Under the pieces are notes generated by a model, which was not told where the DNA came from, ran no database searches, and was given only the letters and a program-made list of their open reading frames with translations. DNA of 64,000 nucleotides, from the NCBI GenBank assembly GCA_030431515.1, contig JAUIIX010000009.1, forward strand, positions 1 through 64,000, in the 5' to 3' direction. The position numbers were made by a program, and so were the translations under genes. The stretch comes from a bacterium. GTDB taxonomy: Bacteria; Bacteroidota; Ignavibacteria; Kapaibacteriales; UBA2268. Position 1 is the first letter of the stretch. Each line of letters begins with the position of its first letter. Positions 37,332 to 47,881 of the stretch are shown in pieces.

Positions 37332-37735
37332 TATTCATCCTCAATTAGCTTTTTATTTATGAAATAAAATCTATCAATTTTAGCGTTAAAAGAAGTACCG
37401 TCTTCTTTAAGCATTTCAAAGTGACCTTCCATAGTTCCCCATTCAGTATCGAGAGGGCAATAAGAAGTATAAGTAAAAGTTGAGCCAGGTTTTAGTTCAG
37501 GATAATATCCAACAACTCCACCGCCTCTAACTTCGTCTTTTTCACCATCTGCATTAATAATACACCAATATCTACTTTGGAGTTTTGCCCAATGATCGCC
37601 TATATTGGCTATCTCTACTCTATATGAGAATAAATTCTTTTGACCTTCTTTTGTGTTTTCTTCTTGTACAAATTCAGGTTCAACAGTGATTTTTATTCCA
37701 TTGGTAATAGTAACAGAGTTTGCTTTATTTGGCAT
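37331..37735 (-). CDS. apaG: ApaG-like protein
   Basis: TNGIKITVEPEFVQEENT...FSYRVEIANIGDHWAKLQSRYWCIINADGEKDEVRGGGVVGYYPELKPGSTFTYTSYCPLDTEWGTMEGHFEM. Confidence 0.93.
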   Translation of the reverse strand: MPNKANSVTITNGIKITVEPEFVQEENTKEGQKNLFSYRVEIANIGDHWAKLQSRYWCIINADGEKDEVRGGGVVGYYPELKPGSTFTYTSYCPLDTEWGTMEGHFEMLKEDGTSFNAKIDRFYFINKKLIEDE

Positions 37736-37758
37736 AGTGTTTGATAATTATTATAAAA

Positions 37759-38862
37759 ATGCAGCAAAATAAAATGATAAACATCACAAAAATAATCCTA
37801 TTAACGTTTATCTTAGTTTTTACTTTTAAATTAAATGTTTTTTCTCAAGAAAACATAAATGAAGTTAAACTAAGTATTAAACATTTATCTGATTCTTTAT
37901 TAATCTTAGATTTACGAACTAAGACTAATTTGAATAAGTTAAATAGTCTTGCTAAAACAAGTAAGAACGATTATAATAAAAATAGAAATAGACTAAATAA
38001 ACTTAGTGAATCAGTTTTAAAAAATATTCAAGATATTAATTTAATCAATGAAGATATTTCTAAAAATAAAAGAGATATTAGTGATATTAGGATTTTAATC
38101 TATGATATGGAAGTAGATTATACTAAATTAGTAAATAGATTAAATGAAATAGAAGATTTTTTAAAAGAAACTAAAGATGAAATTGATATTTTAAAGCAAA
38201 ATCAAACTGCAATTTATGAAGATATTGAAATAATTCATAATAAGCAAAGAGATATGGGAGTAAAATTAAATCAACTTCCTGAAATACTTTTTTGTAGAGA
38301 ATGTATTCCGACTATTGCTTTCGGTCTTGGAGGGAGTTTTTTTCCAACAAATATTGTAGATATTCCAAATTCTTATGCTTGGAGTATTGATGCAAGGTAT
38401 TTAGTTAATGAAAATATTAGTATTATTGCAGAGGCAAATTTCCCTAAAGTACTAATTAGATCAATACCTCCTATGAACGGAAGTAATTTTATGGTTGATA
38501 AATGGGATATTAGTATCTACTCTTTGGGAGTAAACTTTTCATTATATAGTTTTTTTGAAAATAAAATAAATATCTCTGGCGGAAGTTCATTGTTTTATGC
38601 TTTAGGTGATTTGGATAATTTTTATAATCAAAGTCAGTATAATACTAAAACAAAAATTGACCAAAACAAAGCAGGACTTATGTTAGATTTAGAATTATCA
38701 TATCGAGATTACTTAAATAAAAATCCTTTAGAGTATTATATTAGTTTTAACTCATATATTTCGAGTTCCAATATACTACTTACTAACTCAGTTGGTCAAT
38801 TTACTGACATAGGATTATTTTTACCTTCATTAAAAACTGGTATAAGGTTTAATTTCTATTAA
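37759..38862 (+). CDS. Coiled-coil plus predicted outer-membrane beta-barrel protein
   Basis: Signal peptide, long Asn/Lys-rich helical region, FCRECIPTIAFGLGGSFFPTNI, barrel-like C-term GLFLPSLKTGIRFNFY. Confidence 0.55.
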   Translation: MQQNKMINITKIILLTFILVFTFKLNVFSQENINEVKLSIKHLSDSLLILDLRTKTNLNKLNSLAKTSKNDYNKNRNRLNKLSESVLKNIQDINLINEDISKNKRDISDIRILIYDMEVDYTKLVNRLNEIEDFLKETKDEIDILKQNQTAIYEDIEIIHNKQRDMGVKLNQLPEILFCRECIPTIAFGLGGSFFPTNIVDIPNSYAWSIDARYLVNENISIIAEANFPKVLIRSIPPMNGSNFMVDKWDISIYSLGVNFSLYSFFENKINISGGSSLFYALGDLDNFYNQSQYNTKTKIDQNKAGLMLDLELSYRDYLNKNPLEYYISFNSYISSSNILLTNSVGQFTDIGLFLPSLKTGIRFNFY

Positions 38863-39012
38863 AGATGATATTTCTATAATATTTATATACTTACTAAAAT
38901 TTAATGAAAAGTAGAATTATCAACAATTCTACTTTTTTTTTATACTTTATTAATATTTCTTAAAATATTCGTAATTTTAACTTTATTTTATTTACATTTT
39001 AGGAAATAATCA

Positions 39013-40608
39013 ATGACATATAATGTAACTCCAAATAATTCAAGTTTAGATTATCTGAATATTAAAGATGCAAAAGTACATTGGAACTTATCACCAGATG
39101 AATTAGCACAAATATCTGTTGATAAAAATATGGCTCAAAAAGCTGATAATGGTGCAATTTCTGTAAATACAGGAGAATTTACTGGTAGGTCGCCTAAGGA
39201 TAGATTTATCGTAAAAGATTCTGTAACGAATGATGCAGTCTGGTGGGGAGATGTAAATATTGCATTTGATTCTAATAAATTTGATAAATTGTATGATAAA
39301 GTAACTAATTTTCTATCAAATAAAGAATTGTATGCACGTGACGCTTATGTATGTGCTGACCCAAATTATAAAATGAATTTAAGAGTAATAACTGAATATC
39401 CTTGGTCGAGTTTATTTGCTCATAATATGTTTTTAAGACCAAGTGAAGAAGAATTGAAAAACCCATCTCCAGAATGGACAATAGTTTGTGCTCCAAGTTT
39501 TATGGCAAACCCTGAAGAAGATGGAACAAGACAACATAATTTCGCTATATTAAATTTTGAAAGAAAAATTGCTTTAATTGGTGGAACTGGTTATACTGGT
39601 GAAATTAAAAAAGGTATTTTCTCAGCATTGAACTTTATTTTACCTCATCAAAAGAATGTATTATCAATGCACTGCTCTGCTAATGTAGGGAAAGATGGTG
39701 ATACTGCATTGTTCTTTGGTTTATCTGGAACTGGTAAAACTACTTTATCTGCTGACCCAGATAGAAAATTAATTGGTGATGATGAGCATGGCTGGTCTGA
39801 TAATAGTGTATTCAACTTTGAAGGTGGATGTTATGCTAAAGTAATTGACTTAAGTGAAGAAAAAGAACCTGATATTTATAGAGCAATTAGACCAGGTGCT
39901 TTACTTGAAAATGTTACTTTCAAAAATGGAAATGAAGTAGATTACGAAAGTTCTAAAATTACTGAAAATACTCGTGTATCTTACCCATTATATCATATTG
40001 ATAATACTCAAGACCCAGCTGTTGGTCCGCAACCAAAGAATATATTTTTCTTAACTTGTGATGCTTATGGTGTTTTACCTCCAATAAGTAAATTGAGCCC
40101 AGGTCAAGCTGCTTATCACTTTATTTCTGGTTATACTGCTAAAGTTGCAGGAACAGAAGCTGGACTTACTGAACCAAAAACTACTTTCAGTGCTTGTTTT
40201 GGTGGTCCATTTATGTTATTGCACCCTGGTGTTTATGCTGATATGTTAAGCAAGAAAATTAGAGAATCTGGTGCAAGAGTTTGGTTAGTTAATACTGGCT
40301 GGACAGGTGGTGCGTATGGTACTGGTAATAGAATGAGTTTGAAACATACTCGTTCGGTAATTACGGCAGCTTTAAATGGTGAATTAGATAATGTGGAGTA
40401 TTACACTTCTGATATATTTAATTTACAAGTTCCTAAAACTTGTCCTAATGTTCCTTCAGAAATATTGAACCCAAGAAATACATGGGCTGATAAAGATAAA
40501 TTTGATGAAACTGCAAGAAATTTATCTAAACAATTTAATGCAAACTTTGCAAAATTTGAAGATGGATCAACAGAAGAAACTTTATCTGGTGCACCTTCTG
40601 TTAAGTAA
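39013..40608 (+). CDS. pckA: Phosphoenolpyruvate carboxykinase (ATP)
   Basis: TGEFTGRSPKDRFIVKD; MHCSANVGKDGDTALFFGLSGTGKTTLSADPDRKLIGDDEHGW. Confidence 0.97.
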   Translation: MTYNVTPNNSSLDYLNIKDAKVHWNLSPDELAQISVDKNMAQKADNGAISVNTGEFTGRSPKDRFIVKDSVTNDAVWWGDVNIAFDSNKFDKLYDKVTNFLSNKELYARDAYVCADPNYKMNLRVITEYPWSSLFAHNMFLRPSEEELKNPSPEWTIVCAPSFMANPEEDGTRQHNFAILNFERKIALIGGTGYTGEIKKGIFSALNFILPHQKNVLSMHCSANVGKDGDTALFFGLSGTGKTTLSADPDRKLIGDDEHGWSDNSVFNFEGGCYAKVIDLSEEKEPDIYRAIRPGALLENVTFKNGNEVDYESSKITENTRVSYPLYHIDNTQDPAVGPQPKNIFFLTCDAYGVLPPISKLSPGQAAYHFISGYTAKVAGTEAGLTEPKTTFSACFGGPFMLLHPGVYADMLSKKIRESGARVWLVNTGWTGGAYGTGNRMSLKHTRSVITAALNGELDNVEYYTSDIFNLQVPKTCPNVPSEILNPRNTWADKDKFDETARNLSKQFNANFAKFEDGSTEETLSGAPSVK

Positions 40609-40630
40609 TATTATTTTTTAATTTAAGTTT

Positions 40631-40668
40631 AACCCAATCTTAATGGATTGGGTTTATCTTTTTTTTTG
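40631..40668 (+). terminator. pckA terminator
   Basis: AACCCAATC-TTAATG-GATTGGGTTTATCTTTTTTTTT. Confidence 0.7.
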
Positions 40669-40678
40669 GAGAATATCA

Positions 40679-41881
40679 TTGGCTTTAAATTATATAAAAC
40701 CCGCTAGAAGAACTGAAAAAATAAAATATGCAATTAGAGATATTATTGTTTTGGCTGATGAAGTTGCTAAAACTGGTATGAAAATGCACTATTTGAATAT
40801 TGGTGATCCAAATGTATATGACTTTGAAACACCAAGTAAATTAGTTGAGATAGTTCACAAAGCAATGTTGGAAAATAAGAATGGTTACTCGCCTTCTTCG
40901 GGGATTCCAATTGCAATTGATGCGATTAAAGAAGATGCTAAAAATAAAGGCATTGAGAATATTTTAGATGTTTTTGTTACAACAGGTGCTGCTGAAGCAA
41001 TTGAAGTTTCACTTACTGCTTTACTTAATAATGGCGATAATTTTTTAATGCCAACTCCTGGTTATCCACTTTATACAGCTATTCAAGCGAAATTAGAGTG
41101 TGAACCAAATCCATATTATCTTGATGAAGAAAATGGATGGCAACCTGATGTTGAGGATATTAGAAAAAAAGTAAATAGTAAAACTAAAGCGATTATTCTA
41201 ATTAATCCTAATAATCCAACTGGGTCTATTGCTTCAAGAAAAGTTTTAGAAGAGATAATTGAAATTGCAGTTGCTCATAATTTAGTGATTATTGCAGATG
41301 AGATTTATGATAAATTAATTTTTGATGATAAAGAGATGATTTCAATTGCTTCTCTTAATAAAGAGGCAAATTGTATCACTTTCTCTGGCTTATCTAAGAA
41401 TTTCTTAGCTCCAGGTTGGAGAATTGGTTGGGGTGTTGTTTCTGGTAAAAAAGAATTTATGGGCGATTATGTTGAGGCAATTAATAAAATATTACGCTCT
41501 CGTGTTTCTGCAAATCATCCTTTACAATATGCTATCCCTGAAGCTCTTTTAGGTGATAAATCACATATAATTGAAACAATTGAAAAACTTCAAAGTCGTA
41601 GAAATTTAGTAATAGATAAAATTGCAAAAATTGATGGAATTGATCTTGTTCAACCAGAAGGAGCTTTCTATGCTTTCCCGAAAATTGATGTAAAAGATGA
41701 TTGGGATTTCTGTAGAAAATTGCTAACTGAAACTGGTGTAATTGTAGTGCCGGGTGATGGTTTTGGTCAAAAGCCAGATACTAAACATTTTAGAATTGTT
41801 ATCTGCCCAACTGAAGATGTTCTTGATGAAGCATTTGATTTGTTAGGTGATTTTTATAAAGAATATAGGAAAAGTTTATGA
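40679..41881 (+). CDS. Pyridoxal-phosphate-dependent aminotransferase class I/II
   Basis: MHYLNIGDPNVYDFETP; ILINPNNPTGSIASRKVLEEI; ADEIYDKLIFD; FSGLSKNFLAPGWRIGW. TTG start with GGAGA upstream. Confidence 0.9.
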   Translation: MALNYIKPARRTEKIKYAIRDIIVLADEVAKTGMKMHYLNIGDPNVYDFETPSKLVEIVHKAMLENKNGYSPSSGIPIAIDAIKEDAKNKGIENILDVFVTTGAAEAIEVSLTALLNNGDNFLMPTPGYPLYTAIQAKLECEPNPYYLDEENGWQPDVEDIRKKVNSKTKAIILINPNNPTGSIASRKVLEEIIEIAVAHNLVIIADEIYDKLIFDDKEMISIASLNKEANCITFSGLSKNFLAPGWRIGWGVVSGKKEFMGDYVEAINKILRSRVSANHPLQYAIPEALLGDKSHIIETIEKLQSRRNLVIDKIAKIDGIDLVQPEGAFYAFPKIDVKDDWDFCRKLLTETGVIVVPGDGFGQKPDTKHFRIVICPTEDVLDEAFDLLGDFYKEYRKSL

Positions 41882-42609
41882 GTATTGCGATAGTTGGCTA
41901 TGGTAGAATGGGACAAGAAATTGAGTCCACTGCCAATGAACAAGGTGTTAAAATTAATGCAATATTTGATGTAAAAAATCATCTTACTAATTTGAGTGAT
42001 TACGATTTTTCAACTGCTATTGAGTTTACTAATCCAGATTCTGTTATCGAGAATATTAAACTTCTCGCTGAAAATGGAAGAAATATTGTAACTGGAACTA
42101 CTGGCTGGTATGGTCAAATAGATGAGGTTCAGAAAATAGTAGAGCATAATAAAATTGGTTTTATTTGGGGTTCAAATTTTTCTGTTGGTGTTAATTTATT
42201 TTTTAAAATAGTTGAAAATGCATCTAAAGTTTTTAATTCATTTGAAGATTTTGATGTTATGGTTCATGAAATGCACCACAAAAGAAAATTAGATAGTCCA
42301 TCTGGCACTGCTTTGAAATTAGGATATTTAATCAATGAAAATATTGACAGAAAAGAAAGTATTGTGAGTGATAAAATAGATGGTGAAATAGATCCTAAAG
42401 CACTTCATATAAGTTCAACTCGTGGTGGAGAAATATTTGGTAAGCACTCAGTATATTTTGATTCAGTTTCTGACGAGATACTACTATCACATAATGCAAA
42501 AAACAGAAAAGGATTTGCCAAAGGAGCTGTACTTGCTTCCGAATGGATATATAACCGTAAAGGATTTTATGAATTTAGAGAAGTAATTGAAGATATAGTT
42601 CAGATATAG
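41878..42609 (+). CDS. dapB: 4-hydroxy-tetrahydrodipicolinate reductase
   Basis: IAIVGYGRMGQEIE; GTTGWYGQ; GSNFSVGVNLFF; EMHHKRKLDSPSGTALKLG. Confidence 0.93.
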   Translation: MSIAIVGYGRMGQEIESTANEQGVKINAIFDVKNHLTNLSDYDFSTAIEFTNPDSVIENIKLLAENGRNIVTGTTGWYGQIDEVQKIVEHNKIGFIWGSNFSVGVNLFFKIVENASKVFNSFEDFDVMVHEMHHKRKLDSPSGTALKLGYLINENIDRKESIVSDKIDGEIDPKALHISSTRGGEIFGKHSVYFDSVSDEILLSHNAKNRKGFAKGAVLASEWIYNRKGFYEFREVIEDIVQI

Positions 42610-42630
42610 TATTGTTTTAAGTTTACAATC

Positions 42631-42662
42631 AAAAGCCATTTAGAGATAAATGGCTTTTTTTT
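42631..42662 (+). terminator. dapB terminator
   Basis: AAAAGCCATTTA-GAGA-TAAATGGCTTTTTTTTT. Confidence 0.85.
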
Positions 42663-42663
42663 T

Positions 42664-42730
42664 GATTCTTCGGCTACGCCTCAGAATGACGGGGAGTTTT
42701 TATGGATTCACCACTTCGCTCTGAATGACC
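42664..42730 (-). repeat. Two-unit hairpin repeat (family A), copy 2, inverted relative to 28091-28154
   Basis: Reverse complement GGTCATTCAGAGCGAAGTGGTGAATCCATAAAAACTCCCCGTCATTCTGAGGCGTAGCCGAAGAATC. Confidence 0.85.
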
Positions 42731-42776
42731 TAGATAATACTTGTAAGATAATGAAATATGTGAAGAAATACATAAA

Positions 42777-42798
42777 AAAAGGAGCCGAAGCTCCTTTT
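42777..42798 (-). terminator. Terminator downstream of the type III GS gene
   Basis: AAAAGGAGC-CGAA-GCTCCTTTT. Confidence 0.75.
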
Positions 42799-42823
42799 AA
42801 TTTAATATAAATTTATTATTATT

Positions 42824-45007
42824 TTAATGTAAGAATAATAATTCTCTGTATTTAGGTAGTGGCCAAGATTTATCTTCTACTAACATCTCTAAATTATCTG
42901 CTGAAACTCTAATTTTATCAAAATAAACTTTTACATTGTCGTGATACATTTGAGCAGAAATTTTATGTTCGAATGTATGTGCTGTTGTTCTTTCTTCTTT
43001 CATTTTATCAATATCAGCCATCATTGCTTTAATGTTTGAAGAAATTTTAGCGATTAAAACTTTTAAATTTTCTGCTTCGTCTGTTAGCCCAATTGAGCTT
43101 AGGTTTTTAACATTTTCAATTAATTTATTTTGATATTTAACACAAGCAGGTAATATTTCAGTAGTAGCAATTTCGTCAATTAATCTAGATTCTATATCTA
43201 TTTTATTAATATATTCTTCAATAAAAATGTTAAATCTTGATTTTAATTCTGCTTCTGAGTAAATATTATTTCTTGCAAAAAGTCCTATTGTTTTGTCAGA
43301 TAAGTAATGTTGTAGAGCTTCTGGAGTGGAACGTAAATGAGGAAGTCCTCTTTTTTCTGCTTCTGTAACCCATTCTTGTGAATAACCATCACCATTAAAA
43401 ATTATGCTTTCAGATTCAATTAAAATTAATTTTAACTCTTCTCTGATCGCTTGTTCAGTTTCTTGTCCATCAGCTATTCTTTTATCAATAGATATTTTGA
43501 AATTATTTAATTGATCTGCCATTATAGTATTCAAAACTGTAATAGGATTAGAAACATTTACAGACGAGCCAACTGCTCTAAATTCAAAACGATTTCCAGT
43601 AAATGGAAATGGTGATGTTCTATTTCTATCTGTTTTATCTTTTTTAATGCGTGCAACTTTTTCTAAATCAATTTCTAATAAAGTTTCACCTTCTTTGTCT
43701 TTTAGTATCCCTTGTTTGAAGTCATTTAATACTTCTTGGATATCATCTCCAGTAAAGATTGAAATAATTGCAGGTGGTGCTTCGTTAGCTCCTAATCTGT
43801 GTTCATTTCCTGTGTTTGCAATACTTGCTCTTAACAGTTCAGAATGATCTTTTACAGCTTTTAGAGTATTTATAAAGAAAGTTAGGAATTGTAAATCGTG
43901 TGCTGGGTCATCTCCACCATCGAATAGATTTTTACCTGTATCTGTTTGTAAAGACCAATTATTATGTTTACCAGAACCATTAATTCCTTTATATGGTTTC
44001 TCGTGAAGTAATACTCTAAGCCCATGTCTTTTTGCAATTCTGTCTAAAACATCCATCAAAAGTTGATTATGGTCAGCAGCTGTGTTTGCAGCTTCAAAGT
44101 GTGGAGCACATTCAAATTGAGTAGGAGCAACTTCATTATGTCTTGTAGTTAGGGGAATACCCATCATTAAACAGTCGTCTTCAAAATCAATCATAAAGTC
44201 ATGAACACGCTCAGGAATTGATGCAAAATAATGATCATCAAGTTGCTGGCCACGAGCAGAAGCATTTCCAAATAATGTTCTTCCACAAAGCATTAAATCT
44301 GGACGTGCATTAAATAAACTACCATCTACTACAAAGTATTCTTGCTCCCAACCTAAGTTTGCGTGCACACGAGTAACTTTTTCATCAAAGAATTGGCAGA
44401 CAGGTACAGCAGCTTTATTGATTGCATTGATAGATTTTAATAATGGAGTTTTTAAGTCCATTGAATCGCCTTCGAAAGAGATAAATATTGCTGGAATACA
44501 TAAAACTTTACCGTAAGCAGTTTCTTGGATAAAGGCAAAAGAAGAAGGATCCCATACAGTATAAGCTCTAGCTCTGTGAGTTTCTCTAAGTCCACCATTA
44601 GGGAAGCTTGAACCATCTGGTTCTTGTTTAACTAATGTTTTTCCATCAAAATTTTCAATAGGATTACCTTTTTTGTCTAATCTAAAAAAGGAATCATGTT
44701 TTTCTGCAGTTTTGCCAGTAAATGGTTGAAACCAATGAGTATAGTGCGTTGCACCAAGATCCATAGCCCAGTTTTTCATACCAACAGCTACAAAGTCTGC
44801 AGTTCTTTCATCGATTTTTTCACCAGTTTCGATTGACTTCATTAAACTTTCGTAAGCATCTCGCATAAGATATTTTTTGATAGCTTCTTCACCAAAAACA
44901 TATTCACCATACATTTTGGATAAATGTTTATCTTTTACATTACTAACAAATCTACGGTCTTCACGAGTTTCGGAAATTTTTTGAAGAGAGGATAATCGAA
45001 TTGACAT
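42824..45007 (-). CDS. glnN: Glutamine synthetase type III
   Basis: GSIII-sized (727 aa); THYTHWFQPFTGKTAEKHDSF; KPYKGINGSGKHNNWSL; NRTSPFPFTGNRFEFRAVGSS. Confidence 0.95.
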   Translation of the reverse strand: MSIRLSSLQKISETREDRRFVSNVKDKHLSKMYGEYVFGEEAIKKYLMRDAYESLMKSIETGEKIDERTADFVAVGMKNWAMDLGATHYTHWFQPFTGKTAEKHDSFFRLDKKGNPIENFDGKTLVKQEPDGSSFPNGGLRETHRARAYTVWDPSSFAFIQETAYGKVLCIPAIFISFEGDSMDLKTPLLKSINAINKAAVPVCQFFDEKVTRVHANLGWEQEYFVVDGSLFNARPDLMLCGRTLFGNASARGQQLDDHYFASIPERVHDFMIDFEDDCLMMGIPLTTRHNEVAPTQFECAPHFEAANTAADHNQLLMDVLDRIAKRHGLRVLLHEKPYKGINGSGKHNNWSLQTDTGKNLFDGGDDPAHDLQFLTFFINTLKAVKDHSELLRASIANTGNEHRLGANEAPPAIISIFTGDDIQEVLNDFKQGILKDKEGETLLEIDLEKVARIKKDKTDRNRTSPFPFTGNRFEFRAVGSSVNVSNPITVLNTIMADQLNNFKISIDKRIADGQETEQAIREELKLILIESESIIFNGDGYSQEWVTEAEKRGLPHLRSTPEALQHYLSDKTIGLFARNNIYSEAELKSRFNIFIEEYINKIDIESRLIDEIATTEILPACVKYQNKLIENVKNLSSIGLTDEAENLKVLIAKISSNIKAMMADIDKMKEERTTAHTFEHKISAQMYHDNVKVYFDKIRVSADNLEMLVEDKSWPLPKYRELLFLH

Positions 45008-45049
45008 TTTTATCTCAAATATTTAATTATTTTTTAAAAAATATATCTG

Positions 45050-45057
45050 CAAAATTA
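45050..45057 (-). promoter_or_regulatory. Putative -7 box (TAATTTTG) for the GSIII gene
   Basis: CAAAATTA on + strand, about 43 bp upstream of the start. Confidence 0.45.
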
Positions 45058-45106
45058 AGAAATTTATATTTTAATTCAATTGATTGTTTTAATTGTTTAA
45101 AAAAAA

Positions 45107-45505
45107 TCAACTGTAGCTATTATCAACTTTTAGTGCTTCTGAAAGCAATTCTCTAACTATTTGTTCATCAATATCTTGAATTGAATAAAATATTCTGCTA
45201 TATATCTGTTTTCTATTAGCTCTATCTAAATAGTTGTGTTTGTCATTTAATAAATATCCTTTAGACAAACTAAAACTAACACCTTTATTTTTTACTTTAC
45301 CCCAAGGAATTGAGGAAGGCCAGATATAGCAAATAGCTTTATTTCTATGAAAAAAAGGAACATTAAATGATAATTTCTCTTTTGCATCAGGAATAATTTC
45401 ATATACTAAGTCTCTTAAATATAAGACAATTTCCTTCTCATCTTTATCAATGTAGTCGTAAAATTCATCAAAATTATTAAAATTTACATTTTGAAATTTA
45501 TTCAT
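45107..45505 (-). CDS. DUF1801-family protein
   Basis: LRDLVYEIIPDAKEKLSFNVPFFHRNKAICYIWPS...GVSFSLSKGYLL. Confidence 0.8.
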   Translation of the reverse strand: MNKFQNVNFNNFDEFYDYIDKDEKEIVLYLRDLVYEIIPDAKEKLSFNVPFFHRNKAICYIWPSSIPWGKVKNKGVSFSLSKGYLLNDKHNYLDRANRKQIYSRIFYSIQDIDEQIVRELLSEALKVDNSYS

Positions 45506-45513
45506 TTCATATT

Positions 45514-46164
45514 TTAATTGTTAAATTCTTTGATACACATAATTTGAAATGCTTTTTTAGGATTATTTCTAACAAAAAACTGAGTTATATCTGAAATAAA
45601 CATCCAAAATGATTTAGGTGAATATCTTATATTAGAGTATTCTCCTCTCAAAGGTTTCCAACCATTAATACCAATAACTTTGTATCCTCTTTCTTGCATT
45701 TCTTCTACTGACCAGCCAGATAAGTGAACTTGCCAAGGATTATTATCATATTCACCTTGTTGCAAGAATCCATTTGGAGTAAAAATAATTACTCTTTTTG
45801 AAGCGACCTTTTCCATTAATTCAATTAATTTAAGACCATCTTCTTTAGTTAGATGTTCAATTAAATCAGAAGCTAAAGCACAATCAAAAGATTTATCTTC
45901 GAAATGTTTGTCAATATCTAAAACACCAATTTGATAATATTCATCGTGGATATTTTGCTTCTTACTTTTTTCTATTGATGGTAAAAAAGCGTCTATTCCA
46001 ACGGCATGAATCTTTTTAGAGAAATATTTAATCGGAGAATCTGTTCCGCAACCAATATCAATTAAAGACTTAGAGTCCTTAACTGCTTTTTCAAGTTCAT
46101 AGAAATAATTCTTAAAAAATTTCGGATAAACATTTTGATGAAAATTTTGAAGTAATTTTTTCAT
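45514..46164 (-). CDS. Class I SAM-dependent methyltransferase
   Basis: LIDIGCGTDSPIKYFSKKIHAVGIDAF...FDCALASDLIEHLTKEDGLKLIELMEKV. Confidence 0.85.
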   Translation of the reverse strand: MKKLLQNFHQNVYPKFFKNYFYELEKAVKDSKSLIDIGCGTDSPIKYFSKKIHAVGIDAFLPSIEKSKKQNIHDEYYQIGVLDIDKHFEDKSFDCALASDLIEHLTKEDGLKLIELMEKVASKRVIIFTPNGFLQQGEYDNNPWQVHLSGWSVEEMQERGYKVIGINGWKPLRGEYSNIRYSPKSFWMFISDITQFFVRNNPKKAFQIMCIKEFNN

Positions 46165-46175
46165 TAGTTAATTAT

Positions 46176-47804
46176 TTACATTCTAAAAATACCAAATTTA
46201 GCTTCTTCAATAGGAGCATTTAACGATGCAGAAATACCCAGAGCAAGAACTTTACGAATATCTATAGGGTCAATCACTCCATCGTCCCACAATCTTGCCG
46301 AACTATAATAAGGAGTTGCTTGATATTCGTATAAATCTAAAATTGGTTTTCTAATATCTTCAATTTCTTCAGCACTTAGTTTATTACCTTTTGCTTCGAG
46401 TTGTTTTACTTTAACTTGTGCAAGTACATTAGCAGCTTGTTCTCCACCCATTACAGATATTTTCCCAGAAGGTAACATCCATAAAAAGTTAGGGTCATAA
46501 CCTCTTCCACACATTGCATAATTCCCAGCACCATAAGAGCCACCTACAATAAGTGTAAATTTCGGAACAGGAGCATTTGCAACAGCATGCACTAATTTTG
46601 CACCATCTCGAGCAATACCAGCGTGTTCAGATTTTTTCCCAACCATAAAGCCAGTAATATTTTGAAGGAAAATTAATGGAATTTTTCTCATGCTACAAAG
46701 TTCAATAAAGTGAGCACCCTTTTGACTTGATTCACTAAATATTACTCCGTTGTTACCAATAATTCCAACAGGATAGCCCATTATATTAGCAAAACAAGTT
46801 ACAAGAGTCTTCCCATAATTTTCTTTAAATTCTTGAATTTTAGAGCCATCAACAATTCTTGCAATTAATTCTCTAATATCAAATGGTGTTCTAATATTTT
46901 GAGGAATAATTCCGTAAAGTTCTTCTGGTGAGTAAAATGGTTCTTCATAGTTTTTTCTACCAATATCAGTTTTAGGTCTAATTCCAAAATTCTCAACAAT
47001 ATTACGAGCAATTTGTAAAGCATGATCATCATTTTCTGCGAGATGGTCTGCCACACCTGAAATTTTAGTATGTACATCCGCTCCACCGAGTTCTTCGGCT
47101 GTTACTACTTCACCAGTTGCTGCTTTTACAAGTGGAGGCCCACCAATGAAGATTGTAGCTTGATTACGAACCATAACCACTTCATCACTCATTGCAGGAA
47201 CATAAGCACCTCCAGCAGTACAAGAACCCATCACAACAGCAATCTGAGGAATACCCATCGCTGACATTTGTGCTTGATTGTAAAAAATATTACCAAAATG
47301 GTCTTTGTCAGCAAATGTTTCTGATTGAAAGGGAAGGAAAATTCCTCCCGAATCAACTAAGTAAATGCAGGGAAGATTATTTTTCATTGCAACATTTTGA
47401 GCTCTAACGTGCTTTTTGATTGTCATAGGGAAATAAGTTCCACCTTTAACAGTTGCGTCATTTGCTACAATGATACATTCCTGTCCGTGTATAACACCTA
47501 TACCTGTAACAACACCAGCAGAAGGAGCTTCATCATCATACATATCATAAGCTGCTAATGCAGATAACTCTAAAAATGGGGTATCTTTATCAATTAATTT
47601 ATTTATTCTATCTCTTACAAGTAACTTTCCTCTTTCTTGATGTCTAACCCTGTGTCTTTCGGGACCACCAAGCTTAATTTTAGAAAGTTCTTCACTCAAT
47701 TTTGTTGTAATTTCTTTATTAAATTTAAAATTATCTTTAAATTCAGGTGAATTAGTCGTAATACTGGATTTGAATCTTTTCATACTTTGTAAATATATTT
47801 TCAA
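46176..47804 (-). CDS. Acyl-CoA carboxylase carboxyltransferase (beta) subunit, MCC/PCC-like
   Basis: [93 protein letters not shown]. Confidence 0.93.
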   Translation of the reverse strand: MKIYLQSMKRFKSSITTNSPEFKDNFKFNKEITTKLSEELSKIKLGGPERHRVRHQERGKLLVRDRINKLIDKDTPFLELSALAAYDMYDDEAPSAGVVTGIGVIHGQECIIVANDATVKGGTYFPMTIKKHVRAQNVAMKNNLPCIYLVDSGGIFLPFQSETFADKDHFGNIFYNQAQMSAMGIPQIAVVMGSCTAGGAYVPAMSDEVVMVRNQATIFIGGPPLVKAATGEVVTAEELGGADVHTKISGVADHLAENDDHALQIARNIVENFGIRPKTDIGRKNYEEPFYSPEELYGIIPQNIRTPFDIRELIARIVDGSKIQEFKENYGKTLVTCFANIMGYPVGIIGNNGVIFSESSQKGAHFIELCSMRKIPLIFLQNITGFMVGKKSEHAGIARDGAKLVHAVANAPVPKFTLIVGGSYGAGNYAMCGRGYDPNFLWMLPSGKISVMGGEQAANVLAQVKVKQLEAKGNKLSAEEIEDIRKPILDLYEYQATPYYSSARLWDDGVIDPIDIRKVLALGISASLNAPIEEAKFGIFRM

Positions 47805-47850
47805 ATAAATGTAAAATTAAGGAATGCGAGTTAGAAAATCAAATAAAAAA

Positions 47851-47876
47851 AAAGCAAGTCATTTAGACTTGCTTTT
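47851..47876 (-). terminator. Terminator downstream of the cyclophilin gene
   Basis: AAAGCAAGTC-ATTTA-GACTTGCTTT. Confidence 0.75.
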
Positions 47877-47881
47877 TAAAC

